A DNA stretch of 50,169 nucleotides from JADFOJ01 sp041580235 (lineage in GTDB: Bacteria > Planctomycetota > Phycisphaerae > Phycisphaerales > SM1A02): assembly GCA_041580235.1 (NCBI GenBank), contig JBFGEG010000011.1, positions 1 through 50,169 of the forward strand. The letters are read 5' to 3'. Below the pieces are notes generated by a model, which saw only the letters and a program-made list of their open reading frames with translations, did no database searches and was not told where the DNA came from. Position numbers and translations under genes: made by a program. Of the stretch, positions 44,001 through 50,152 are shown piece after piece. Positions within the stretch are counted from its first letter, which is position 1; every line of letters starts with the position of its first letter.

Positions 44001-44125
44001 TCCACGGCCTGCCGCTGATGGGTCACGCCATGTACGTGCCCGAGATCCGGTGCAACAGTGACGAGGTGAGGATCACCATCAACGACCGCACCTCGAGTGC
44101 AGGGTTCGTGCACGCCGGCGATTGA
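38078..44125 (+). CDS. Giant alpha-2-macroglobulin family protein with thioester
   Basis: This encodes 2015 residues. AAGGGA precedes the ATG, and an ordinary signal peptide ends at about residue 26 (SLAVAA); there is no lipobox, unlike the E. coli homologue. Residues 30-300 are helical with TPR-like character. Macroglobulin domains follow, including the MG2-type block AATDRPAYRPQETVQWKV and a Ca-free array of beta domains. A bait-region-like stretch lies near 1120-1210. The thioester motif C1432-T-E-Q1435 (YGCTEQTMSR) is intact, in a domain with repeated helical hairpins. Such proteins trap proteases covalently. No penicillin-binding protein PbpC, its common partner, is adjacent. Confidence 0.93.
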   Translation: MNRSFASVARLATTAFLATTSLAVAADHELPPDYLRTKDKAERFCAEGSYARALRLYETVAADTLPAPEVRWVEFRIADTTWRARAASKTHDDTIFEQARGALQRLIETVQRAEDRDLAWAEAQESLGDFWWIRRDTRNWGQGWQHYQQALDWWAGQRDLQTARRRYLDMVWRMAEPDWQTDYGWYGYHNIPLAVLENARTIAQAPEDRARAHYLLAMKLRQHGGWPQRRRIESEFEATLALGPKSPWYDDALYHYAEWMANNGHVTLTPDGQWRQQPDFVKAVELYRRLVREFSKGETRYYDDARNRIKQIIDPQLSATVSNIFLPDSEVRFDLRWRNLPGVDLALYRVDLTRDLDPAGAERQTREWIWHLDPAAGTRVKAWSFDTKDAGEHTWGTESLRVDQRLPVGAYLLVASGGGRTVRDLVLITDVSVVMKAWRGKVLVYVCDALDGSPVPGARVHLWNYRYTKNRWSGDDTAEISDDDGICRFEVSTVTRSRERSYGYIVTASVDGRQAFGMGGGFSSPSGVDAWKIYAATDRPAYRPQETVQWKVTARTNDGSGYATPAERRVEYEIAGSRGKIADGQFRLNAFGSAWGELELTDSMALGEYEISFWTKGRKQWIGNATLFRLEEYKLPEFEVAVTTPVDDQGHKKAFRVGETVEAQIDASYYFGGPVANANVEVLVYQKPFYHWWMPPRPYAWYYGDRQYPYGWGGPGQIVKRETLNTDGAGRAVVSFETPAGGGQDFEYRIEARVTDASRREIVGADTVRVTRQRYFVHAIARKNIYHPDDTVEIDFTTLDANGQPVAVEGTVTVTRDRWVEIWLDPAGREVSGWQLREAKKRMRVFPPPPGPGDAPWQQKFHGYTSQQILTRTIKTDAEGQATLSFAARDEGYYRVSWRSDDEGAAPITIQTSVWVADRDTVELGYRQGGVEIVVDKDTFGTGQTAAVMLSVPTNDRWVLFSVEGDDLHDVRLVHVKGTVKLIQIPIDQRHVPNIYMHALMVSDGQLFADREEVVVPPVENFLEVEVTADREAYEPRDEGRLTVVTRDVDGNPVSAEVSLSLVDESVYYIQQAYAGDPRQFFYDRKQGGHVVQTASTFNQKSYIRLVETDEAELIDARLQWAQNEKEQRKNGIYGGRDQYRQEFGDGAGQPSRGTAVLDDMSASAPMVESGEMLARTEMFGVPGPADLDAKQPPPGPGGEPAVVVRSDFRSTIFFQPDVVTGEDGTATVTVTYADNLTRWKATARAATTGSRFGIGDTTTRTRRPLIARLQAPRFFVVGDTVTLSGVFNNNTDGPMTVRPALEVDGLEVTAVVTEGRPVKGRLKSITVPARGETRVDWMVTVPSPGHASVRLVARGERHADAMEMSFPIHEHGIEKFIARSGKVRGDAVTVMLDIPAARKAGSTMLTVGVTSSMAVTMLDALPYLVDYPYGCTEQTMSRFLPAVITAATLEDLGLSADDALGKVFGGIEPAFVDKTHPKGAAKRKNLETLDIIVNHGLERLYDFQHGDGGWGWWKHGESDHFMTAYVLWGLSLAREAGLDVREHVMQRAAKFLQVEIVEAERRYDIQAWMLHALAAYHASVQGEPGVMEMAALDNLWTNRDRLNAYTRALLALAVHDFGDDARARVLVRNLENGVTRDDAPDRSVLLGNGGGSHPAVIGTAHWGSDGVAWRWSSSAVEATSFALRALLAIEPEHGLIEPVTNWLVKNRRGAQWSNTRDTAITVLALNDYLRSSGELEPEFEYELLVNGTRIARKTVTAAEALQAPSRFEIGPEHIRDGANEIRIVRSNGEGPIYFAAEASFFSLEEPVPAAGNEIFARRDYYKLVPRETLLKGYVYDRVRVDDGDYVTSGERVQVVVTVDSRNDYEYLVFEDLKPAGLETVQVRSGESMYVRELKSGAVQRTFAEAGAPFAASPAPERGVRMPVPPGQGNGDYTGRQRWVHQELRDRKVALFIDQLPEGVWEITYELRAEVPGTFHGLPLMGHAMYVPEIRCNSDEVRITINDRTSSAGFVHAGD

Positions 44126-44193
44126 ACGTTGACCGTGCCTGCTCAGCCGCTACAGTGAGGGCGGTACGCCCTTTGGCATGGAGCGGTGAGAGC

Positions 44194-45651
44194 ATGATCA
44201 GGTCAGCGCGATGCGCCGCGCTGTGCGTGATGCTCGGGCCACCGGCTGCCGCCGCCGACATCGAGGCGATCTACACGAACATCCCCTTCCACCCGACCGC
44301 GTTCGTGCCGGACGGGTCGGGCGAGCAGTTCCGATCGCCGCTCGTCCCGTTCCTGGACCTCCACGGCAGTCCCCTCGGATCGTACTGGATCTTCAAGGCT
44401 TTCTCCGATGCGGACTCCACCGCCAACGAGGTGATCATCCTGGGCTCGGGCACGATGGGCGCGGTCGTGGCGCGGGAGGGGGACCCGTCGCCGATCGCGG
44501 GTCTGGCGTACGGGTTCATGGATTCCGACTGCGGGGTCAACGAGTCCGGTCACTATGCGTTCGGCACCCGTCTTCTGGGGGGCTCGACGGCCGACGACGA
44601 GGTCATCTTCACCTTCGACGGATCGAGCCTCGTGACCGCCGTCCGCGAGGGCGATCAAGCGTTGGGGCTGTTCGATCCGAACGGCGCGGGCGACGAGCTC
44701 TTCGGCAACTCGCTGCGCTCCGCGCACGTGCTCGAGGACGGCACCGTGGCGTTCCGGGCCGATCTCATCCAGAACATCGTCACCGAGTACCAGTCGGCGC
44801 TGTACCACGGCTCGACGCTGCTCGTCCAGGAGGGCACGTCCGCCGAGACCCTCGCCGGCTCGGATTTCTACGACACGCTGGGGCTGACCTTCAGCTCCGG
44901 GGCCGTGGTCGGCGACTGGGTGGTGGAGGCGGACCTGCTGCTGGGACCCGACACCGACGAGGGCGTCTCGGTCAGCGGAGTCATCGAGCTTCGCGACGGT
45001 GACGTGCCGCCCGGTCTCACCGACCCGATCGTGATCATCCACGCGGTGGATATGTCCGCAGGCGGCGACTGGTTCGCGCGGGGCCAGCTCTCGACCAGCG
45101 AGCCGTGGGCCGTCCGCAACGGCATGGTCATCGCCGCCGGGGGCCAGCCGATCGTCCCCGGCAGCACCGAGCTCGTGGCCAACCCGATCCTGGCCGTCCA
45201 GGGCAACGGCGACGGCGACCACGTCGTGGTCACCGCGACGTCCGAGGGACGCCAGGTCGTGGTGCTCAACGGCCTGCACGTCATCGCCGGCACCGGCGAT
45301 CCCGTGACCGTGGCTCCCGCGACCGCGTTCATCGAGAGCTTCTTCGGCAACGACGTGTTTCTGTCGGTCGATCTCAACGACGATCTGGTCGACGACCGCA
45401 TGCTGTTCGCGTTCGTCACCCTCCGCGATGCCGGTTTCCAGACACTGGGCGACGCGCTGATCGTGGTGAGCCTCGCCGGAGTGCTGTGCCCCTGGGACTG
45501 CGGCGACGGCGACGGCGCCGTGGGCATCGCCGACTTCCTGGCCGTGCTGGGCACCTGGGGCCAGGTCGGCGCGCCGTGCGACTTCGACGGCGACGGCGTG
45601 GGCATCACGGACTTCCTCAAGGTGCTGGGGCTGTGGGGGCCCTGCCCGTGA
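44194..45651 (+). CDS. Secreted protein of unknown fold with GC-type dockerin tail
   Basis: This encodes 485 residues. ATG 44194 follows GGTGAG; the signal peptide ends at about residue 22 (PPAAAA). The body is beta-rich, with repeated segments of the form EVIILGSGTMGAVVAREGDP and DEVIFTFDGSSLVTAVREGD, similar to a repeat protein often seen in planctomycete exoproteomes ('choice-of-anchor'-like). The C-terminal 55 residues are the anchor module, CPWDCGDGDGAVGIADFLAV and then CDFDGDGVGITDFLKVLG, ending GPCP. Its stop overlaps the GTG start of the following metallopeptidase gene, so both are probably exported together. Confidence 0.82.
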   Translation: MIRSARCAALCVMLGPPAAAADIEAIYTNIPFHPTAFVPDGSGEQFRSPLVPFLDLHGSPLGSYWIFKAFSDADSTANEVIILGSGTMGAVVAREGDPSPIAGLAYGFMDSDCGVNESGHYAFGTRLLGGSTADDEVIFTFDGSSLVTAVREGDQALGLFDPNGAGDELFGNSLRSAHVLEDGTVAFRADLIQNIVTEYQSALYHGSTLLVQEGTSAETLAGSDFYDTLGLTFSSGAVVGDWVVEADLLLGPDTDEGVSVSGVIELRDGDVPPGLTDPIVIIHAVDMSAGGDWFARGQLSTSEPWAVRNGMVIAAGGQPIVPGSTELVANPILAVQGNGDGDHVVVTATSEGRQVVVLNGLHVIAGTGDPVTVAPATAFIESFFGNDVFLSVDLNDDLVDDRMLFAFVTLRDAGFQTLGDALIVVSLAGVLCPWDCGDGDGAVGIADFLAVLGTWGQVGAPCDFDGDGVGITDFLKVLGLWGPCP

Positions 45652-46661
45652 TCCCGATCAGCGCCGCTTGTGTCGTGCTCGCGATCGCTTCCGCCGGTGA
45701 CGGCACCGGTGCGGCCTGGTGCGAGACACGGCCCGGCCGATCCGTCACCGGCGAGCCGGCGCCGGCACCGGTGGCCCTGGCGGGCGGGGCGAGCCTCCTC
45801 GTCGACGTCATGGTTGTGTACACGCCGTCGGCGCGGATCGCGGTCGGCGGAGCGGCGGCGGTGGAGACGCTGATCGATTCGTACATCGCCTACGCCAACA
45901 CGGCGTACGAGCACAGTGGCGTCATTCACCGGTTCCGCCTCGTGCACCGCCTGGAGGTCCCCTACGTCGAGTCGGGGAACTCGATCACCGATCTGAATCG
46001 TCTTCGCGACCCCGCCGACGGCTTCATGGACGAGGTTCACCCCCTGCGCGACGCGTGGGGCGCCGACCTGGTGAGCCTGATCAACACCTCCGGCTCGGCC
46101 GGCGTCGCTTACCAGATGCAGGAGCTGAGCCTCGACTTCGAGGCCGACGCCTTCAGCGCGATCGGCGCCGACACCGCCCCGCTGGAGCCGGGGCTTGTGT
46201 TCGCCCACGAGACGGGCCACAACATGGGCTGCGCCCACAACAACGCGCCGGGGGGCGGGACGGGTCTGTTCTGCTACTCGTTCGGCTACCGCACGCCCGA
46301 CGAGCAGTGGCGGACGATCATGTCGTCGTCGCCGGGAACGTTCGTGGATCTCTTCTCCAGCCCCCAGCTCGAGATCGACGGCCAGCCCCTGGGCATCCCC
46401 GGCGACGGGTGCCCGCCGGGGGCGGCCGATTGCGTGCGATCGCTCAACGAGGCCGGGCCGACGATCGCCATGTTCCGGCCGACCGTCGTGCCTCCCACGT
46501 GCCCGTGGGACTGCGGCAACGGCAACGGTGACGTCGGGATCGAGGATTTTCTCGCCGTGCTGGGCCAGTGGGGCGCTCCCGGGCCGTGCGACTTCGACGG
46601 GGGCGGCGTGGGCATCACGGATTTCCTCAAGCTCCTGGGCACCTGGGGTGCCTGCCCCTGA
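45648..46661 (+). CDS. Secreted metzincin metallopeptidase with GC-type dockerin tail
   Basis: This encodes 337 residues from GTG 45648, overlapping the previous stop by GTGA; the first 20 residues (IPISAACVVLAIASAG) form a signal peptide. The zinc motif HExxHxxGxxH is complete: H187 to H197, HETGHNMGCAH, with a likely Met-turn in WRTIMSSSPG. The domain starts with VDVMVVYTPSARIAVG, as in reprolysin-like (M12-type) peptidases of bacteria. The C-terminal module CPWDCGNGNGDVGIEDFLAV plus CDFDGGGVGITDFLKLLG anchors or sorts the enzyme. It could process the neighbouring secreted proteins or external proteins; this is inferred. Confidence 0.9.
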   Translation: MIPISAACVVLAIASAGDGTGAAWCETRPGRSVTGEPAPAPVALAGGASLLVDVMVVYTPSARIAVGGAAAVETLIDSYIAYANTAYEHSGVIHRFRLVHRLEVPYVESGNSITDLNRLRDPADGFMDEVHPLRDAWGADLVSLINTSGSAGVAYQMQELSLDFEADAFSAIGADTAPLEPGLVFAHETGHNMGCAHNNAPGGGTGLFCYSFGYRTPDEQWRTIMSSSPGTFVDLFSSPQLEIDGQPLGIPGDGCPPGAADCVRSLNEAGPTIAMFRPTVVPPTCPWDCGNGNGDVGIEDFLAVLGQWGAPGPCDFDGGGVGITDFLKLLGTWGACP

Positions 46662-46754
46662 AATGACCGGGTCGACTCTTCTCTTAATCCCGGTCAACCG
46701 GTAGACTCGCGGTCAGTCGCGCCGCCCAGCGCGATGGCGTGAGGGAGGTTCAAC

Positions 46755-48065
46755 ATGCGTGGATCACTGCTGCGGGCGGTGCCGTCGGCCGGCGCCGTCG
46801 GTCTGCTGGCGTCGGCGACGCTCGGCATCGACACGACGCCCTCGTGGGAGACGCCGGAGGTCGTCGCCGCCGTTGGGACCTACTTCATCAACTTCGCCCT
46901 GGCCGAGGGGCAGAACCGCTGTCTCGCGTTCGATCACCACGGCGAGGCCGGTGTCGCCTTCGCCGACGACGTGACGGCCCGCTACGCACGGCGGTCACCC
47001 GGCGTCGGCTGGCAGGCGGCGGACATCGAAGTGGCTCTCGCCCCGGTCGGCCAGCCAACGCTGGCTTTCGACCTGGCGGAGCAGCCTCGAGTCGGCTACG
47101 TCGTCGACGACTCGACGCCGGTGGATTCCGACCAGATCCGCATCGCCGCCCTCCTGGGAATGACCTGGACGGCCGGCAACGTGACAAGCTTCTTTCCCGG
47201 AACCGACCGAAACGGCGAGCAGTTCAGCAACTCGGTGGCGATCGACATCACGGGCCGCACCATGGTGGCTTTCACCGTGGGAGGCACACTGCGTTTCGGC
47301 GAGGACTCCGACAACGACGGATTGTTCAACGACGAGATCGCGGTGAACGTCTACAGCTCGGTGGCTCCCAACGGCCCGGCCTCGGCGTCGCTGGCCGTCG
47401 ATCCGCTCAACCGTCCCATGGTGGCCGCCGCCCACGACGACGGCGCCACGCTTCGTTTTGCCATCCGCGACGTGGGAACCGGCTGGCAGTCGATCGAGCT
47501 GGACACCAGCGCCGCCTTTCCCTCGCTGGCCATCGACCCCGACACCGGATTCCCGGCCGTGGCGTACTTCGACACGATCGGCGAGGACCTCATCTACGCC
47601 GAGTGGGACGGCGACCAGTGGGTGGCGACCAGCCTCGACACGGCCGGTTCCACCGGCTGGTGGCCTTCGCTGGCGTTCGATCCCGCCGATGGGAATCCCG
47701 CCGTCGCCTACCACGACTCGACCGGCGGTGACCTGAGGCTGGCCTGGCACGACGGCGTCCAGTGGAACACGCAGACGGTCGTGGAGGGGACGATCAAGGT
47801 TCCCTTCGGCTTCACACCGTCGCTGGCCTTCGACGACTTCGGGACGGGCTTCCCCGCCATCGCCTACTTCGGGATCGACAGCAATCTCTACTTCATCGAG
47901 GACCCGCCCCGGCTTGGTGACCTCGACGGAGACGGGGCCGTGGGCATCGTCGACTTCCTGATCCTGATCGGTAGCTGGGGCCAGACGGGCTCCCCCGCCG
48001 ACCTCGACGGCGACGGGACCGTGGGCCTCGGCGACTTTCTGATTCTCCTGGGGAACTGGGGCTGA
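46755..48065 (+). CDS. Secreted beta-propeller-like protein with cysteine-less dockerin tail
   Basis: This encodes 436 residues. GAGGGAGG precedes the ATG, and the signal peptide ends near residue 24 (LASATLG). The body has repeats about 45-50 residues long built around PSLAFD/PSLAID followed by G.PAVAYFD or NPAVAYHDS and then a strand such as LRLAWHDGVQW, which suggests a propeller. The C-terminus is a dockerin variant without the PWDC cysteines: GDLDGDGAVGIVDFLILIG, then ADLDGDGTVGLGDFLILLG, ending GNWG. Its stop overlaps a CTG that seems to start the next gene. No catalytic residues are recognised. Confidence 0.83.
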   Translation: MRGSLLRAVPSAGAVGLLASATLGIDTTPSWETPEVVAAVGTYFINFALAEGQNRCLAFDHHGEAGVAFADDVTARYARRSPGVGWQAADIEVALAPVGQPTLAFDLAEQPRVGYVVDDSTPVDSDQIRIAALLGMTWTAGNVTSFFPGTDRNGEQFSNSVAIDITGRTMVAFTVGGTLRFGEDSDNDGLFNDEIAVNVYSSVAPNGPASASLAVDPLNRPMVAAAHDDGATLRFAIRDVGTGWQSIELDTSAAFPSLAIDPDTGFPAVAYFDTIGEDLIYAEWDGDQWVATSLDTAGSTGWWPSLAFDPADGNPAVAYHDSTGGDLRLAWHDGVQWNTQTVVEGTIKVPFGFTPSLAFDDFGTGFPAIAYFGIDSNLYFIEDPPRLGDLDGDGAVGIVDFLILIGSWGQTGSPADLDGDGTVGLGDFLILLGNWG

Positions 48066-49288
48066 AACGGCACGAGCCCATCGCTGTCCTGGCAGTGATC
48101 CTCGCGGGAGCCGGCTCCGCCCGCGCCGGTCAGGTCTACTACGTGTCGGGGCTCTTCGAGGCCGTCATCCACCGGCTCCAAGACCTCAACGGCGACGGGG
48201 ACGCCCTCGACACCGGCGAGTCCACGGTCTGGGCCGACGGCCTGTTCCAGCCCCGCGGCCTGGCGACCGACGGCCCGGGGATCTTCGTGGCCGACGCCGG
48301 CACCGCCCACATCCTGCGGTTCGAGGATCTGACCGGCGACGGCGATGCGCTGGATGCCGGTGAAATGACCATCTGGGCCGATGGGATCGCCCTGCCGTTC
48401 AGTCTGGCCCGCACGCTCGGAGGGGCCGTGTTCGTGTCGGTGAGCTCCCAGGACACGGTCTTGCGCACCGTCGATCTCAACGGCGACGGCGATGCGCTCG
48501 ACCCGGGAGAGCAAACACTCTACGCCACCGGCATCAACGCGGCGCACGGGATCATGATCAGCGCCGATGTGCTCTTTGTCGCCGCTGAGGGCGACGATGG
48601 GACGTACCGGCTGGTGGATGCCAATGATGACGGGGACGCCCTCGACACGGGCGAGAACCTCCTGCACGCCGCGCCGCTCGGGGGCCCGGCGGGACTGCTG
48701 GACGCCGGGAGCGACTGCTATTTCGCGAGCGCCACCGGTGATCATGTGGTGTACCGCGTCTGTGACACGGACGGCGACGGCGACGCCCTGGACATCGGAG
48801 AGGTGCTGCCGTTTGCCGGTGGCGTGCTGGCCGGCTTGAACACGCCCAGGGGGCTGGCGCCGCACTGTGACGGTGCATTCATGCTGGTCGAAACCGCGGA
48901 CGACGAGATCGTCCGCGTGCGAGATCTCAACGGCGACGGAGACGCCTACGACATCGCCGAGGTGCTGCCGTTCGCCGCGGGGATCGAGCAGCCGTTCGAC
49001 ATCGTCGCCTCCGACGTGGACGGCGACGGCGTCGTCGATTGCGCCGACAACTGCCCCAACGCCTTCAACCCCGACCAGGCCGACGCCAACGGCAACGGTC
49101 AGGGTGACGCCTGTGACACGTGCCCCTGGGACTGCGGGGGCGACAACGACGACGCAGTGGGGATCGTGGACTTTCTGGCCGTGCTCGGCACGTGGGGGAT
49201 GGCCGGCGTGCCGTGCGACTTCGACGGCGGCGGTGTCGGCATCACCGACTTCCTGAAGATCCTCGGCACGTGGGGGCCGTGCCCGTAG
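48062..49288 (+). CDS. Secreted six-repeat propeller protein with calcium motifs and dockerin tail
   Basis: This encodes 408 residues if translation begins at CTG 48062 (CTGA overlap with the previous stop), which gives a good signal peptide (KRHEPIAVLAVILAGAGSARA). The first standard start, GTG 48095, would leave only ILAGAGSARAG. Six copies of a D.NGDGDALD.GE motif start at about residues 41, 89, 138, 186, 235 and 288, spaced 48-53 residues, consistent with a six-bladed NHL-type propeller with a calcium loop in each blade. A thrombospondin-type-3-like linker (DGVVDCADNCPNAFNPDQAD) leads to the anchor CPWDCGGDNDDAVGIVDFL and CDFDGGGVGITDFLKILG. The ligand is unknown. Confidence 0.83.
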   Translation: MKRHEPIAVLAVILAGAGSARAGQVYYVSGLFEAVIHRLQDLNGDGDALDTGESTVWADGLFQPRGLATDGPGIFVADAGTAHILRFEDLTGDGDALDAGEMTIWADGIALPFSLARTLGGAVFVSVSSQDTVLRTVDLNGDGDALDPGEQTLYATGINAAHGIMISADVLFVAAEGDDGTYRLVDANDDGDALDTGENLLHAAPLGGPAGLLDAGSDCYFASATGDHVVYRVCDTDGDGDALDIGEVLPFAGGVLAGLNTPRGLAPHCDGAFMLVETADDEIVRVRDLNGDGDAYDIAEVLPFAAGIEQPFDIVASDVDGDGVVDCADNCPNAFNPDQADANGNGQGDACDTCPWDCGGDNDDAVGIVDFLAVLGTWGMAGVPCDFDGGGVGITDFLKILGTWGPCP

Positions 49289-49355
49289 ACGACGATGAAC
49301 GCGGCCGATAAGGCGGGTTTCACGCCGTAGCGGTGCGAATCGGCTCAGGGTTAAC

Positions 49356-50033
49356 GTGCCGGTGGCCGACGAACTGGTCATGGTCGCGATCAGCCAGTTC
49401 GACTACTCGTTCACCCGGCGCACCCTGGAGCAGCTTCACCAGTCCGGCGCCGGGCCCTACGAGGTCACGAACCTGATCAACAGCCTGCTCGGTCTGCTGC
49501 TCGTCCCCAAGGACACGATCTTCGCGAGCCTGCCGGAGGTGCCCGTGGCCGGCCTGAAGAGCTGGGGCATCACCCGCAAGTCGATCCGGCGGTTCAAGAC
49601 CGCGAGCAACGGCTGCAGCCGACGCCGCGGCTCCGGCCGACGCAGCAGCAACGGCAACGGCAAGACGCACGGCCCGACCCTGCGGCAGCTCATCGACAAG
49701 CTCCGCCGCGCGGTCACGCGGGGCACGATCAAGCCGCGGATCGCCAACAACCGGTTCGTCGGGCTGGAGTTCCGCGACGGTCAGGGCTTCCACGCCGTCA
49801 TGACGACGCTGGAGCTCAAGCGATTCGTCCGCAAGCTCGCCCAGTACCTCGGCGGCTACTGCGACCTCGATGCGGCGGACACGCGGTTCGTCGCCTCCTG
49901 GCAACGCAAGCCCTTCCACAAGCCCGACTGCAAGTGGGCCAGGCGGATCCGCCGCAAGAACCTCCAGGGCGTCCGCACCCGTCGGGCCGCCGTCCGCGCC
50001 GGCCACCGCCCCTGCCGCGTCTGCAAGCCGTAG
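49356..50033 (+). CDS. HEPN-like protein with C-terminal Ada-type zinc module
   Basis: This encodes 225 residues from GTG 49356 with CAGGG upstream. The N-terminal part (YEVTNLINSLLGLLLVPKD, then a linker rich in Arg, Ser and Gly, then LRRAVTRGTIKPRIANNRF) resembles HEPN-family nucleases of the pEK499_p136 group, from memory. In those the active site is R-x4-H; here the matching position is R117-x4-R122, so nuclease activity may be lost. The C-terminus (FHKPDCKWARRI, then GHRPCRVCKP) looks like an Ada-type zinc-binding module with H188, C192, C220 and C223. A nucleic-acid-related role is inferred. There is no antitoxin-like neighbour inside the window. Confidence 0.6.
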   Translation: MPVADELVMVAISQFDYSFTRRTLEQLHQSGAGPYEVTNLINSLLGLLLVPKDTIFASLPEVPVAGLKSWGITRKSIRRFKTASNGCSRRRGSGRRSSNGNGKTHGPTLRQLIDKLRRAVTRGTIKPRIANNRFVGLEFRDGQGFHAVMTTLELKRFVRKLAQYLGGYCDLDAADTRFVASWQRKPFHKPDCKWARRIRRKNLQGVRTRRAAVRAGHRPCRVCKP

Positions 50034-50055
50034 GGCTCGCGCGGCGGATGCTTCT

Positions 50056-50152
50056 CAGTCTGCGACGGGCATCCTGCCCGCCCAACCGCGGCATCGCGTG
50101 TCGGGAGCCTGTCAGTCTGCTGCGGGCATCCTGCCCGCCCAACCGCGGCATC
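50056..50152. repeat. Two 40-bp palindromic intergenic repeats
   Basis: Copies at 50056-50095 and 50113-50152 differ at two positions and are 57 bases apart. Each contains the hairpin (G)CGGGCA-TCC-TGCCCG(C) followed by CCCAACCGCGGCATC. After the second copy a further perfect 9-2-9 palindrome, CCGCGGCAT-CC-ATGCCGCGG, spans 50143-50162. The array may continue beyond the window. It lies just after the HEPN-like gene and could act as a terminator or REP-like element. Confidence 0.75.

Noticed and set aside
50056..50152. Possible CRISPR array
   Set aside because: Only two repeat copies are present, the unit is an internal hairpin, there is just one 17-base interval, and no cas gene is nearby.
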